Shown piece by piece: positions 7,624 through 14,064 of a stretch of 18,258 bases of DNA. Within the stretch, counting starts at the first letter, position 1. Each line of letters starts with the position of its first letter. Position numbers and translations under genes: made by a program. The notes beneath the pieces were generated by a model. That model was not told the DNA's origin and searched no databases. It saw nothing but the letters and a program-made list of their open reading frames with translations. This DNA is from JACPSX01 sp035288405 [NCBI: bacterium] (lineage in GTDB: Bacteria; JACPSX01), in assembly GCA_035288405.1 (NCBI GenBank), contig DATEAK010000138.1, positions 1 through 18,258 of the forward strand, given 5' to 3'.

Positions 7624-7641
7624 AACAGGACGTCTGTTTTT
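7624..7641 (+). terminator. Weak candidate terminator after the aldehyde dehydrogenase
   Basis: AACAG and CTGTT form a 5-base-pair stem around GACGT, running into TTTTT (7637-7641) ten bases after the stop. The stem is short and low in G+C, so termination would be partial at best. It is the only candidate between this gene and the TetR promoter. Confidence 0.3.
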
Positions 7642-7757
7642 GAGAGCTCGTGGTTTATGAGGATTGAGGCGATCCGTAGGAGCAGAAGTTAACGGGCAAG
7701 AGGATTGGTTTCTTCCATGGGAGCGGGGATGTTTTTTCTTTCCGGTGTGAAAAAAAG

Positions 7758-7786
7758 TTGACAGGCTGGTTTTTTTGCCCTAATTT
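7758..7786 (+). promoter_or_regulatory. Promoter of the TetR-type regulator gene
   Basis: TTGACA (7758-7763), a 17-base spacer and TAATTT (7781-7786) make one of the best sigma-70 matches in the window. The predicted start of transcription falls inside the palindrome at 7789-7806, leaving a very short leader before TTG 7818. This arrangement fits self-repression. Confidence 0.65.
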
Positions 7787-7788
7787 AT

Positions 7789-7806
7789 CTATCAAACGAT
7801 TGATAG
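7789..7806. promoter_or_regulatory. TetR-type operator palindrome
   Basis: CTATCAA and TTGATAG form perfect 7-base arms around ACGA, starting two bases after the -10 hexamer and overlapping the ribosome-site region of the regulator gene. Size, symmetry and position are what one expects of a TetR-family self-operator. I saw no second exact copy in front of the other operons. Confidence 0.65.
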
Positions 7807-7817
7807 GTAGGTAGCCT

Positions 7818-8432
7818 TTGGCATTATCTTGGGCAACAGAAGAACAGGCTTCTCGCAGCGAGCAAATCCGCCAGATGACCATTCACCTTTTTCACGAAAA
7901 GGGATATCCGGCGACTTCGATCCGCGCCATCGCCAAGAACTTGGACATCAAATCGAGCAGCCTGTACTACCATTTCCAGAGCAAACAAGATCTGCTTTTC
8001 GACGTGCTTGATCGGATCATGGACGAGCTGATTCAGGGTCTCCAGAAAAGTGTGGCCCATGGGCAGACCCCCGAGGAAAAATTGGTTGCGGCCATCCGTT
8101 TCCATATCTCTTTTCACACAGATCATCAGGCGGAGGCATTTATCAGTCACAGTGAACTGCGTTTCCTGAGTGCCGAGAATTTCCGCCGCATCGCCGAGAA
8201 GCGAAAGCGCTACGAGGAAATCTTCCAGCAAGTGCTTCGGGAGGGCGTCGAGGCGGGAGTATTCAATGTGCCTGACGTGAAGGTTGCCAGTTATGCAATT
8301 CTCCTCATGTGCACCGGCGTTTCCTCCTGGTTCGCCGAAAAGGGTAGGCTCGGGGGCGAGGAGGTGGCCCGGATCCATGAGGATCTCATCCTGCGTGGGA
8401 TTCTAAAGACATCGAAAGGGGGGAATCGGTAA
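7818..8432 (+). CDS. TetR/AcrR-family transcriptional regulator
   Basis: A 204-residue regulator. The N-terminal helix-turn-helix spans about 14-60, with the classic TSIRAIAKNLDIKSSSLYYHF segment (given here as a pattern: helix, turn, then SSLYYHF at 47-53) and SKQDLLFDVL after it. The helical C-terminal ligand domain is of the type seen in regulators that sense acyl-CoA or aryl-CoA compounds (PaaR, KstR2-like), but ligand identity cannot be read from it. The start is TTG 7818; the next Met (residue 20) would cut into the DNA-binding domain. It probably represses itself through the palindrome at 7789-7806 and likely controls the flanking di-iron oxygenase genes. A 127-base gap separates it from the next gene. 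Confidence 0.88.
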   Translation: MALSWATEEQASRSEQIRQMTIHLFHEKGYPATSIRAIAKNLDIKSSSLYYHFQSKQDLLFDVLDRIMDELIQGLQKSVAHGQTPEEKLVAAIRFHISFHTDHQAEAFISHSELRFLSAENFRRIAEKRKRYEEIFQQVLREGVEAGVFNVPDVKVASYAILLMCTGVSSWFAEKGRLGGEEVARIHEDLILRGILKTSKGGNR

Positions 8433-8478
8433 AGTGTTTTACGGATTCAGGTCGCAGCAATCCGTCTGGTGGGCACTT

Positions 8479-8520
8479 CCGTCACTCGTGTTGGGGTGAA
8501 TGAGAGTGATAACGAGACGG
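8479..8520. repeat. Imperfect inverted repeat between the regulator and the PaaA-like gene
   Basis: CCGTCACTCGT at the left and ACGAGACGG at the right pair with one unpaired base. A nested TCACTC/GAGTGA pairing is also possible. No T-run follows. It could be an operator, an RNA structure before the PaaA-like gene, or chance. No convincing promoter is visible in this 127-base gap. Confidence 0.25.
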
Positions 8521-8559
8521 GGTTATGTTTAACAGCACAATTGCAGAGGGGATTTGCGA

Positions 8560-9285
8560 ATGTTCAACGACAAAATCGAGGTAAAGGATTTCAAGAAAAT
8601 GGATAAGGAGTACCAGGATCTCCTTACCCGGGTGTTGACGATACAGGCCGATTGTGAAATTGGCGGTCCGCACCTGTATGTGAACAGCTGGCTCCTGAAA
8701 GCTCCCAGCGCCGACGACATGTGGCGAATCGCCCGGATCACTTCGGAGGAGATCGATCACTACCGCAAGATAGCCCGGGTTCTTTTGGAACTCGGCGTAG
8801 ACGTAAGGCACCTGCTGTACAACGAAAAGAAAGATCGGGAAGTGGATGCCTTCAAGCAAGCCATGCCCACCTGGGGTGACGTGGCGGTGTTCGGCTTCCT
8901 CATTGACCGAGTCGGAGAGTACCAGCTCTACGAATTTATCGATTGCAGCTACCTGCCGCTGGCTCGTGTACTGCCCCCTTACGATACGACGATCATGGAT
9001 GAAGAGAAGGGGCATGTCAATTACGGGATGCTGAAGGTGGCCGAGTTGTGCAAGACCGAAGAGGGGAAAAAACAGGCCCAGGATGCTCTTGATCGCTGGT
9101 ACCCCATTGGCCTCGACATGTTTGGAAAGTCCGAGTCACGGCGCAGTGAGAAATACATTAACTGGGGTCTCAAGCGGCGTACAAACGGCGAAGCCCGCAA
9201 ACAATACATTGCCGAGGTGAATTCCCTGATCGAAAAATTGGGGCTGAAGATTCCTGATGAGGAAAAAGGGCGAAAGTTCTTCTAA
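8560..9285 (+). CDS. PaaA-like di-iron protein (second aryl-CoA oxygenase homologue)
   Basis: A 241-residue member of the PaaA/PaaC family, distinct from the BoxB-like protein upstream. Likely iron ligands are E33, E64/H67 (SEEIDH), E120 or nearby D116 (IDRVGEYQ) and E149/H152 (EEKGH). Segments such as TWGDVAVFGFLIDRVG, YLPLAR, ALDRWYPIGLDMFG and WGLKRRTN match PaaA layout, though PaaA of E. coli is about 309 residues. PaaA normally needs PaaC, PaaB and the PaaE reductase; none is visible, so it may act alone, share the NuoEF-like reductase, or be a partner of the BoxB-like protein (inference). ATG 8560 has AGAGGGGA 7 bases upstream; the TTG at 8554 is too close to that site. A strong terminator follows. 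Confidence 0.8.
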   Translation: MFNDKIEVKDFKKMDKEYQDLLTRVLTIQADCEIGGPHLYVNSWLLKAPSADDMWRIARITSEEIDHYRKIARVLLELGVDVRHLLYNEKKDREVDAFKQAMPTWGDVAVFGFLIDRVGEYQLYEFIDCSYLPLARVLPPYDTTIMDEEKGHVNYGMLKVAELCKTEEGKKQAQDALDRWYPIGLDMFGKSESRRSEKYINWGLKRRTNGEARKQYIAEVNSLIEKLGLKIPDEEKGRKFF

Positions 9286-9384
9286 ATCATAAAGGAAAGC
9301 GATAAGCGATCAATGGTCAGCGCATCCTACTTCAATTGGAGCGCTGAGGGTTGAAAGCTAACCTTTGATGCAGGCTTGCATGCG

Positions 9385-9429
9385 GGGCTTCCTTCCCGCT
9401 GAAACGGGAGGGAAGCCCTTTTCGTTTTT
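9385..9429 (+). terminator. Strong intrinsic terminator after the PaaA-like gene
   Basis: GGGCTTCCTTCCCG and CGGGAGGGAAGCCC are perfectly complementary 14-base arms with a six-base loop, followed by TTTTCGTTTTT. This ends the transcript carrying the TetR and PaaA-like genes and isolates the IclR unit. Confidence 0.9.
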
Positions 9430-9486
9430 GGGCTGTGAGGTACCTGATCGCCGGGAACTGGGCGTAAGTCAGCCAGTGAGTTCATA

Positions 9487-9504
9487 GCTGGAAAATCTTC
9501 CAGC
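9487..9504. promoter_or_regulatory. Inverted repeat with TGGAA/TTCCA core upstream of the IclR-type gene
   Basis: GCTGGAA and TTCCAGC are perfect 7-base arms around AATC. The TGGAA/TTCCA core resembles IclR-family operators and recurs at 10562-10578 in front of the UbiD operon. It lies 33 bases before the TTGACA hexamer of the IclR gene. No T-run follows, so it is not a terminator. Confidence 0.45.
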
Positions 9505-9536
9505 GCTTGCAAGATGCGGTGGTCTAAAAAATAGGC

Positions 9537-9542
9537 TTGACA
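9537..9542 (+). promoter_or_regulatory. Candidate -35 hexamer of the IclR-type gene
   Basis: A consensus TTGACA is present, but no good -10 lies 16-18 bases downstream (the sequence there is GTAGCACAT). The promoter may be weak and need an activator, or the start lies elsewhere. Confidence 0.35.
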
Positions 9543-9565
9543 CGCTTACCGAAAGTGTAGCACAT

Positions 9566-9586
9566 TGTGAGAATTCTATTATCACA
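9566..9586. promoter_or_regulatory. Imperfect palindrome before the IclR-type start codon
   Basis: TGTGA and TCACA, with an inner AAT/ATT pair, form a 21-base near-palindrome ending 12 bases before ATG 9599. An overlapping TTATC/GATAA pair spans the end and the following bases. The 11-base gap between TGTGA and TCACA is too long for a CRP site. Autoregulation by the encoded regulator is plausible but unproven. Confidence 0.4.
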
Positions 9587-9598
9587 CTGCGATAACAA

Positions 9599-10375
9599 AT
9601 GAAATCACTTCATCGCGCCATTGATTTACTAATAAGCTTTCAGACTCACGCGCTCCTCAGCGTGGAGGAATTGGCCGGAATCACAAAATGGCCGAAGAGT
9701 AGTGTCTATCGTTTCGTCCGTATTCTCCGAGAGAGAGGTTTATTGTCGTTGGATCCTCAGACCAAAAAATACCGTCTTGGCCCAGTCCTTTATCAGCTTG
9801 GGAGGGCTGGAGGCCCTGATCTCTGTCAGATGGCCCAGCAGGCCCTTGAGAGGTTGACGGAGGAATCCGGGGAGTCAAGTTTTCTGAGTGTGCGCAGCGG
9901 CTGGGAGGCACGCTATGCGGCCTGTGTCGAGAGCCCGGAAAGGATTCGCTTCACTGCACCGCTAGGAAAGGCGTTCCCGCTCTATGCTGGGGCATCTGCC
10001 AAGGTAATCCTGGCTTTTATGGAGGAAGAAGAGCAAAGGATGTATCTTAGCTCGGTCCGTTTAATAGGCCTGTGTACAGAGACCATTCAGGATAAAAGAA
10101 GTCTGGAGCAGTCTCTTTTGCTTATCCGCAAACGGGGTTATGACTTCACCCAGGAGGAGCTTTACCGCGGAGCCTGGGGATTAGCCGCTCCTATCCGTGA
10201 TGAGGCGGGGGTGGCGATTGCCTCCCTAGCAATCACGGGCGTCACGTTGCGTTTGGAAAAAAAGAGATTACCCGAATTTATTTCAATGATACGGGAGGCT
10301 GCTCAGGAAATTTCCGAAAAGCTAAGAAAGGCCAGCGCGGTTAACTTGCCAAGAAATCAGCGCGTAGGCTCTTAG
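9599..10375 (+). CDS. IclR-family transcriptional regulator
   Basis: A 258-residue protein of standard IclR architecture. The winged helix-turn-helix occupies about 1-66 (SLHRAIDLL, WPKSSVYRFVRILRERGLL, KYRLG) and the effector-binding domain about 75-245, including GKAFPLYAGASAKVIL. IclR relatives such as PcaR, PobR and CatR control aromatic-acid catabolism in response to the substrate or an intermediate. Here the gene stands immediately before, and reads toward, the UbiD/ABC operon, so that operon is the obvious target. ATG 9599 has no strong ribosome site (GATAAC only), so expression is probably low. Its effector is unknown. Confidence 0.9.
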   Translation: MKSLHRAIDLLISFQTHALLSVEELAGITKWPKSSVYRFVRILRERGLLSLDPQTKKYRLGPVLYQLGRAGGPDLCQMAQQALERLTEESGESSFLSVRSGWEARYAACVESPERIRFTAPLGKAFPLYAGASAKVILAFMEEEEQRMYLSSVRLIGLCTETIQDKRSLEQSLLLIRKRGYDFTQEELYRGAWGLAAPIRDEAGVAIASLAITGVTLRLEKKRLPEFISMIREAAQEISEKLRKASAVNLPRNQRVGS

Positions 10376-10378
10376 GAT

Positions 10379-10390
10379 AAGGAGGTGATT
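10379..10390 (+). other. Orphan Shine-Dalgarno sequence with no gene behind it
   Basis: AAGGAGGTGATT matches the complement of the 16S rRNA tail over about 11 bases and is the strongest ribosome site in the window. No ATG, GTG or TTG lies 5-10 bases downstream; the only option is a rare ATT at 10388 region giving an 8-residue peptide. It may be the remains of a lost gene after the IclR gene. Confidence 0.4.
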
Positions 10391-10534
10391 ATAGATCCGA
10401 AATCAAGACTGTGAATTGGGGGTTGCCGGATGTATCCTTCTCAGGACAAAGTCCAGTCTAGAGGTGAACTCTGTACGAGGCGACGCGTACAACGTCTGGG
10501 AATAGCAAGTAAACTTCAAGGGAGATGCTTCCGC

Positions 10535-10554
10535 TTGACAGAGCCCTGGGCTCT
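10535..10554 (+). promoter_or_regulatory. -35 hexamer overlapped by a perfect palindrome
   Basis: TTGACA (10535-10540) is followed at once by AGAGCCC-T-GGGCTCT (10540-10554), a perfect palindrome with 7-base arms that fills most of the -35/-10 spacer. The -10 at 17-18 bases (GTACTG) is poor, which is typical of promoters that depend on an activator. A regulator bound here would directly affect polymerase. Confidence 0.5.
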
Positions 10555-10561
10555 ATGGTAC

Positions 10562-10578
10562 TGGAAGCGGAGTTTCCA
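10562..10578. promoter_or_regulatory. Second palindrome with TGGAA/TTCCA core
   Basis: TGGAA and TTCCA flank seven bases, with an extra inner C/G pair. It sits three bases before TATAAA (10581-10586). Similar half-sites occur at 9487-9504 in front of the IclR gene, though the gap there is four bases rather than seven. Binding by the IclR-type protein is a reasonable but untested reading. Confidence 0.4.
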
Positions 10579-10695
10579 TGTATAAAGTTTGGTACAGTTG
10601 TCCGTTGACAGAGAGTACTGATGCGGGCTTCTCGGAGGACTGGAACTCGGGGGAAGAAGCCTGATGATTCTTGTTTAGAAATGGAGGTTTACGAA

Positions 10696-12213
10696 ATGGA
10701 AGGATACGAGAGCCGTGAGGCCCGCCAGGCAGCGATGGAAATCAAACCCGAGTCCCGTGGGGGCTTTCATGATCTGAGAGATTTCATTTCCCAAGTCGAG
10801 AGCATGGGCGACCTCCAGGTAGTGAATGGGGCCGATTGGGACCAAGAAATTGGCGCTCTGACGGAGGTAGTGGCTGAGCACAAGGAACATCCCGTCCTCC
10901 TCTTCGACAACATCAAAGGGTATCCGCCTGGATACCGGGTGCTCACGAATCCTCTGACCACGGTCCGGCGGGTCTGCCTGGCGCTAGGCCTACCGTTGGA
11001 CACGAAGCCTTTGGATATTTTGAAGGTCTGGAAAGACAAAAGCGCCAACTTCCAACCTGTGCCGCCGATTATGGTGAAAGATGCGCCCGTCAAGGAAAAC
11101 GTTGTGACTGGGAAAGACGTAGACCTATTCAAGTTTCCCGTCCCGAAATGGCATGACCAAGATCCCAGCCGCTACATGGGAACCGCCGATTGTGTTTTGA
11201 TGCGGGATCCGGATGCCGGCTGGGTGAACCTGGCGACGTACCGAATGGCCCTTCATGATAAGGATACCCTCGGTCTCTACATCAGCCCGGGCAAGCACGG
11301 CTACCTCTTCTTGCAGCGGTACCATGAGAGAGGAGAAAGCGCCCCCATCGCCGTGTCTTTCGGGCACGATCCGCTGCTGTTTCTGACCTGCGCGACTTTT
11401 TTCCCTTATCAGAATTCGGAGTACGAATATGCCGGGTGGCTGCGAGGGAAGCCGTATGAGGTCACCCGTGGGGTTACTACGGACCTGCCGATTCCCGCTA
11501 CTGCGGAAATCGTTATTGAAGGGGAGGTTCCCCCGAGATCCGTAGAGACCAGGACAGAGGGCCCCTTCGGAGAATTTACGGGCTACTATTCCGTTGGACC
11601 TCATCCGCAAATGGTGGTCAAAGTAAAGTCCATTATGTTCCGAAACAATCCGATCCTGCTGGGAGCTCCGCCTTTCCGCTTCCCCATCCACTGGTTCTCA
11701 GCAATCCCGTTTAACGCGGCGGAAACCTGGGATGCCTTGGATAAGGCCGGTGTTCCCGATGTGAAGGGAGTGTGGCAGTTTGGCAGCTGGTTCCCATTCC
11801 TGACGGTCGTCGCCATTCGTCAACGCTATGCGGGGCATGCGAAACAGGCCGCACTGGTGGCCATGGGGGCCAAGGGGAGCGCTTACTGCGGACGGCTCAT
11901 GGTTGTTGTTGATGATGATATCGACATCACGAGTCTTGAAGATGTGGTATGGGCCATCACGACCCGCTGTGAGCCTGCCAATTCCATCGATTTAATTCGG
12001 GAATGCTGGAGTTCCCCCATTGATCCTATCATTTCTCCCGAGATGAGGTTTGGGTTGCCTCATGGTGCCCAGCATGCTTCCCGCTTGATCATTAATGCCT
12101 GCCGCCCCTATACCTGGCTCAAAGATTTCCCAAAGGTCAATGCGGCAAGCCCGGAGTTGAAAGAGAAGATGAGGACGAAGTACGCCGACCTGATGGCTTT
12201 ACTGAAAGGGTAG
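10696..12213 (+). CDS. UbiD-family (prenylated-FMN) aromatic decarboxylase/carboxylase
   Basis: A full-length UbiD-family enzyme of 505 residues, using prenylated FMN to remove or add a carboxylate on an aromatic or unsaturated acid or CoA ester. The catalytic triad of the family is visible: R183 in NLATYRMALHDKD, and E288 and E293 in the TEGPFGEFTGYYS segment with the required five-residue spacing. ATG 10696 was chosen because GGAGGT (10683-10688) lies 7 bases before it; in-frame ATGs at 10621 and 10681 lack such a site. The cofactor needs a UbiX-type prenyltransferase, not seen here. The operon with an ABC importer, a class II aldolase and a nearby aryl-CoA ligase suggests an imported aromatic acid, perhaps a phthalate-like dicarboxylate, as substrate; phthaloyl-CoA decarboxylases are in this family. 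Confidence 0.9.
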   Translation: MEGYESREARQAAMEIKPESRGGFHDLRDFISQVESMGDLQVVNGADWDQEIGALTEVVAEHKEHPVLLFDNIKGYPPGYRVLTNPLTTVRRVCLALGLPLDTKPLDILKVWKDKSANFQPVPPIMVKDAPVKENVVTGKDVDLFKFPVPKWHDQDPSRYMGTADCVLMRDPDAGWVNLATYRMALHDKDTLGLYISPGKHGYLFLQRYHERGESAPIAVSFGHDPLLFLTCATFFPYQNSEYEYAGWLRGKPYEVTRGVTTDLPIPATAEIVIEGEVPPRSVETRTEGPFGEFTGYYSVGPHPQMVVKVKSIMFRNNPILLGAPPFRFPIHWFSAIPFNAAETWDALDKAGVPDVKGVWQFGSWFPFLTVVAIRQRYAGHAKQAALVAMGAKGSAYCGRLMVVVDDDIDITSLEDVVWAITTRCEPANSIDLIRECWSSPIDPIISPEMRFGLPHGAQHASRLIINACRPYTWLKDFPKVNAASPELKEKMRTKYADLMALLKG

Positions 12214-12225
12214 CCCTGAGAGGGC
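12213..12225 (+). other. Small hairpin at the end of the UbiD gene
   Basis: GCCCT and AGGGC form a 5-base-pair stem around GAG, beginning within the UbiD stop codon. No T-run follows, so it does not look like a terminator; it may stabilise or space the two cistrons. Confidence 0.25.
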
Positions 12226-12240
12226 AGTTGGGAGACGATC

Positions 12241-13254
12241 ATGAAACTATCCAGAGGAAATCAAGGGTTGAGATGGCTGGCGGGCTTGGCGTCGGTCCTG
12301 GTAGTGCTCAGTACCCAACTGCCCGCGCAGGCACAAAAGCTCACCAAGATCGACACGGGTTATTTGCCGGTGATTTCATTTGCCCCCATCTTCATTGCCA
12401 TGGACAAGGGGTACTATGCCGAGGAAGGAATTGAAGTAAACCTTCTCAGCTTCCCCTCGGGAGGAAAGATGATTTCCGCCCTGGCGACGGGGGACCTTTC
12501 TGTTGCCGGAGGCTCCACCAGTGCAGCTCTCTATAATGCAATTGCAGAGGGCTTGGACATCAAGATCGTGGCCGACAAGGGACAGAATCGACCGGGCTAC
12601 CATTTCGGCAGCGTGACTCTGATTCGCAAGGATCTCTACGATTCCGGCGCGGTCCGCGGCATTAAAGATTTTAAAGGCAGGAAAGTCGCCATTCATGCCG
12701 AGGCCATTAACCTCCACTACTATCTGGCGGCAATGCTGGAACACGCCGGTCTCAGTTTGAACGACGTCCAGGTGCAGTACCTGGGCCCGCCCCAAATCGT
12801 CTCGGCGCTTGCCAGCAAGGCGATCGATGCAGCGGTCACCGCCGAGCCCACGGGAGCCCAGGCTGAGGCCAGGAAGGTCGCAGTGAAGAAAAGTTTCAGT
12901 GAGGACGTTCCCTCGTTGCGAAACACCCAGGTGGCGGTCATCATGTACTCGGGTAAGTTTATGCAGGAGAACAAGAAATTGGCGGAAGGGTGGATGAGAG
13001 CGTATGTCAAAGGGATTAAGTACAACAACCGCTACGGTGTGAAATCCAAGGAAGTGACCCCGATTGTGGCCAAATACACGAAAGTTGCCGACACGGTAAT
13101 TCAGGACAGCATCCCCTTTTATCTGGATAACGACGGCAAGTTGCTTGTGGACGACCTCGACAGGCAGCAGGATTGGTTCTTTAAGATGGGTTTCGTGAAA
13201 AAGAAAGTTCCCATGAGCCAGACGGTGGATGAAAGCTTCCTGGGGATTAAATAA
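12241..13254 (+). CDS. ABC transporter periplasmic substrate-binding protein (NitT/TauT type)
   Basis: A 337-residue binding protein of the SsuA/THI5-like fold. A Sec signal peptide is visible: basic start (KLSRGNQGLR), hydrophobic core (WLAGLASVLVVLSTQL) and a likely cleavage after AQA near residue 31. There is no lipobox cysteine, so the mature protein is free in the periplasm. The mature start TKIDTGYLPVISFAPIFIA, then DKGYYAEEGIEV and the GDLSVAGGSTSA loop, are typical of the family. Relatives carry taurine, sulfonates, nitrate and, in some aromatic clusters, phthalate. Its place behind the UbiD gene (27 bases) argues for an aromatic acid ligand (inference). GGGAGA precedes ATG 12241. Confidence 0.9.
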   Translation: MKLSRGNQGLRWLAGLASVLVVLSTQLPAQAQKLTKIDTGYLPVISFAPIFIAMDKGYYAEEGIEVNLLSFPSGGKMISALATGDLSVAGGSTSAALYNAIAEGLDIKIVADKGQNRPGYHFGSVTLIRKDLYDSGAVRGIKDFKGRKVAIHAEAINLHYYLAAMLEHAGLSLNDVQVQYLGPPQIVSALASKAIDAAVTAEPTGAQAEARKVAVKKSFSEDVPSLRNTQVAVIMYSGKFMQENKKLAEGWMRAYVKGIKYNNRYGVKSKEVTPIVAKYTKVADTVIQDSIPFYLDNDGKLLVDDLDRQQDWFFKMGFVKKKVPMSQTVDESFLGIK

Positions 13255-13275
13255 CCAGTAGGCGGAGTTTGACCA

Positions 13276-14064
13276 GTGTTCCTGGAAATCAGCGGGGTCT
13301 CAAAAGTCTGGAAAGTCGACCGCACCCGAGAAGAAATTTTCGCGTTAGAAGACATCAACCTGAACATCGAGCGCGGTCGCTTCATCGTCTTGCTGGGGCC
13401 GAGTGGCTGCGGCAAGTCCACTCTCCTGCAGATTATCGCCGGTCTTGAGAAACCCTCCCGGGGGGAAGTCCGCTTCGGGATTCCGCAAAACGGCGGCAAC
13501 CGCAAACCCACTTGTATGGTGTTCCAGGAGTACGCCCTGTTCCCCTGGAGAACCGTATTTGAAAATGTGGTGTTTGGGCCAGAATTGCGCGGTGTGCCTC
13601 GATCCGAGCGCAACGGCGAAGCCATGAAGTACATTGAACTGGTGAACTTGCGGGGCTTTGAAAAACGCTACCCCCACGAGCTGTCGGGAGGAATGAAGCA
13701 GAGAGTAGCCATTGCCCGGGCGCTGGCGAATGATCCGGAGATCATCCTCTTTGACGAGCCCCTGGCTGCACTTGATGCCCAGACCCGCACCGTACTGCAG
13801 GGAGAGCTGGTTCGCATCTGGCAAGAGACGAAGAAGACGTTCATTTATGTGACGCACAGCTTGGAAGAGTCCGTCCTTCTTGCCGACGATATCGTGGTCA
13901 TGACCGCCCGTCCGGGCAAAATCAAGGACGTGGTTACTCTGAAGATCCTTCGGCCTCGTAACACGGTGGGAGCGGAGGAAGTGAAGGTCCTGGCTCTCTT
14001 GCAGGGCCAGATCAAGGAAGAGGTTGAAAAATCCCTGTTGATGAATCAACTGGAGACGGTCTGA
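13276..14064 (+). CDS. ABC transporter ATP-binding protein (NitT/TauT type)
   Basis: A 262-residue importer ATPase with every motif intact: Walker A GPSGCGKST (41-49), Q-loop Q84 in FQEYALFPW, signature LSGGMKQR (136-143), Walker B IILFDEP with E161, D-loop AALD and switch H194. It powers the permease encoded next; the stop overlaps the permease ATG by one base (TGATG). Start is GTG 13276, with GGCGGAG (13261-13267) 8 bases upstream. The sequence is of the SsuB/TauB group, in line with the binding protein. Confidence 0.93.
   Translation: MFLEISGVSKVWKVDRTREEIFALEDINLNIERGRFIVLLGPSGCGKSTLLQIIAGLEKPSRGEVRFGIPQNGGNRKPTCMVFQEYALFPWRTVFENVVFGPELRGVPRSERNGEAMKYIELVNLRGFEKRYPHELSGGMKQRVAIARALANDPEIILFDEPLAALDAQTRTVLQGELVRIWQETKKTFIYVTHSLEESVLLADDIVVMTARPGKIKDVVTLKILRPRNTVGAEEVKVLALLQGQIKEEVEKSLLMNQLETV

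Larger units (their letters stand above)
9286..9598 (+). other. Intergenic region before the IclR-type gene
   Basis: This 313-base gap holds no convincing gene. In order it contains a hairpin (9317-9347: TCAGCGC/GCGCTGA, extended by TCC/GGA with one bulged base), a strong terminator (9385-9429), a perfect inverted repeat (9487-9504), a TTGACA hexamer (9537-9542) and a 21-base imperfect palindrome (9566-9586). A 13-codon ATG frame at 9313 overlaps the first hairpin but has no well-placed ribosome site. Confidence 0.6.
10376..10695 (+). other. Control region of the UbiD/ABC operon
   Basis: This 320-base gap shows no gene I can support. It starts with an orphan ribosome site (10379-10390). Further along are two TTGACAGAG copies exactly 70 bases apart (10535 and 10605), a perfect palindrome (10540-10554), a TGGAA/TTCCA palindrome (10562-10578), a TATAAA (10581-10586) and the ribosome site for the UbiD gene (10683-10688). 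Confidence 0.6.

Noticed and set aside
9566-9586. CRP/FNR site because of TGTGA and TCACA
   Set aside because: The gap is 11 bases; CRP needs 6, and FNR half-sites (TTGAT) are absent.
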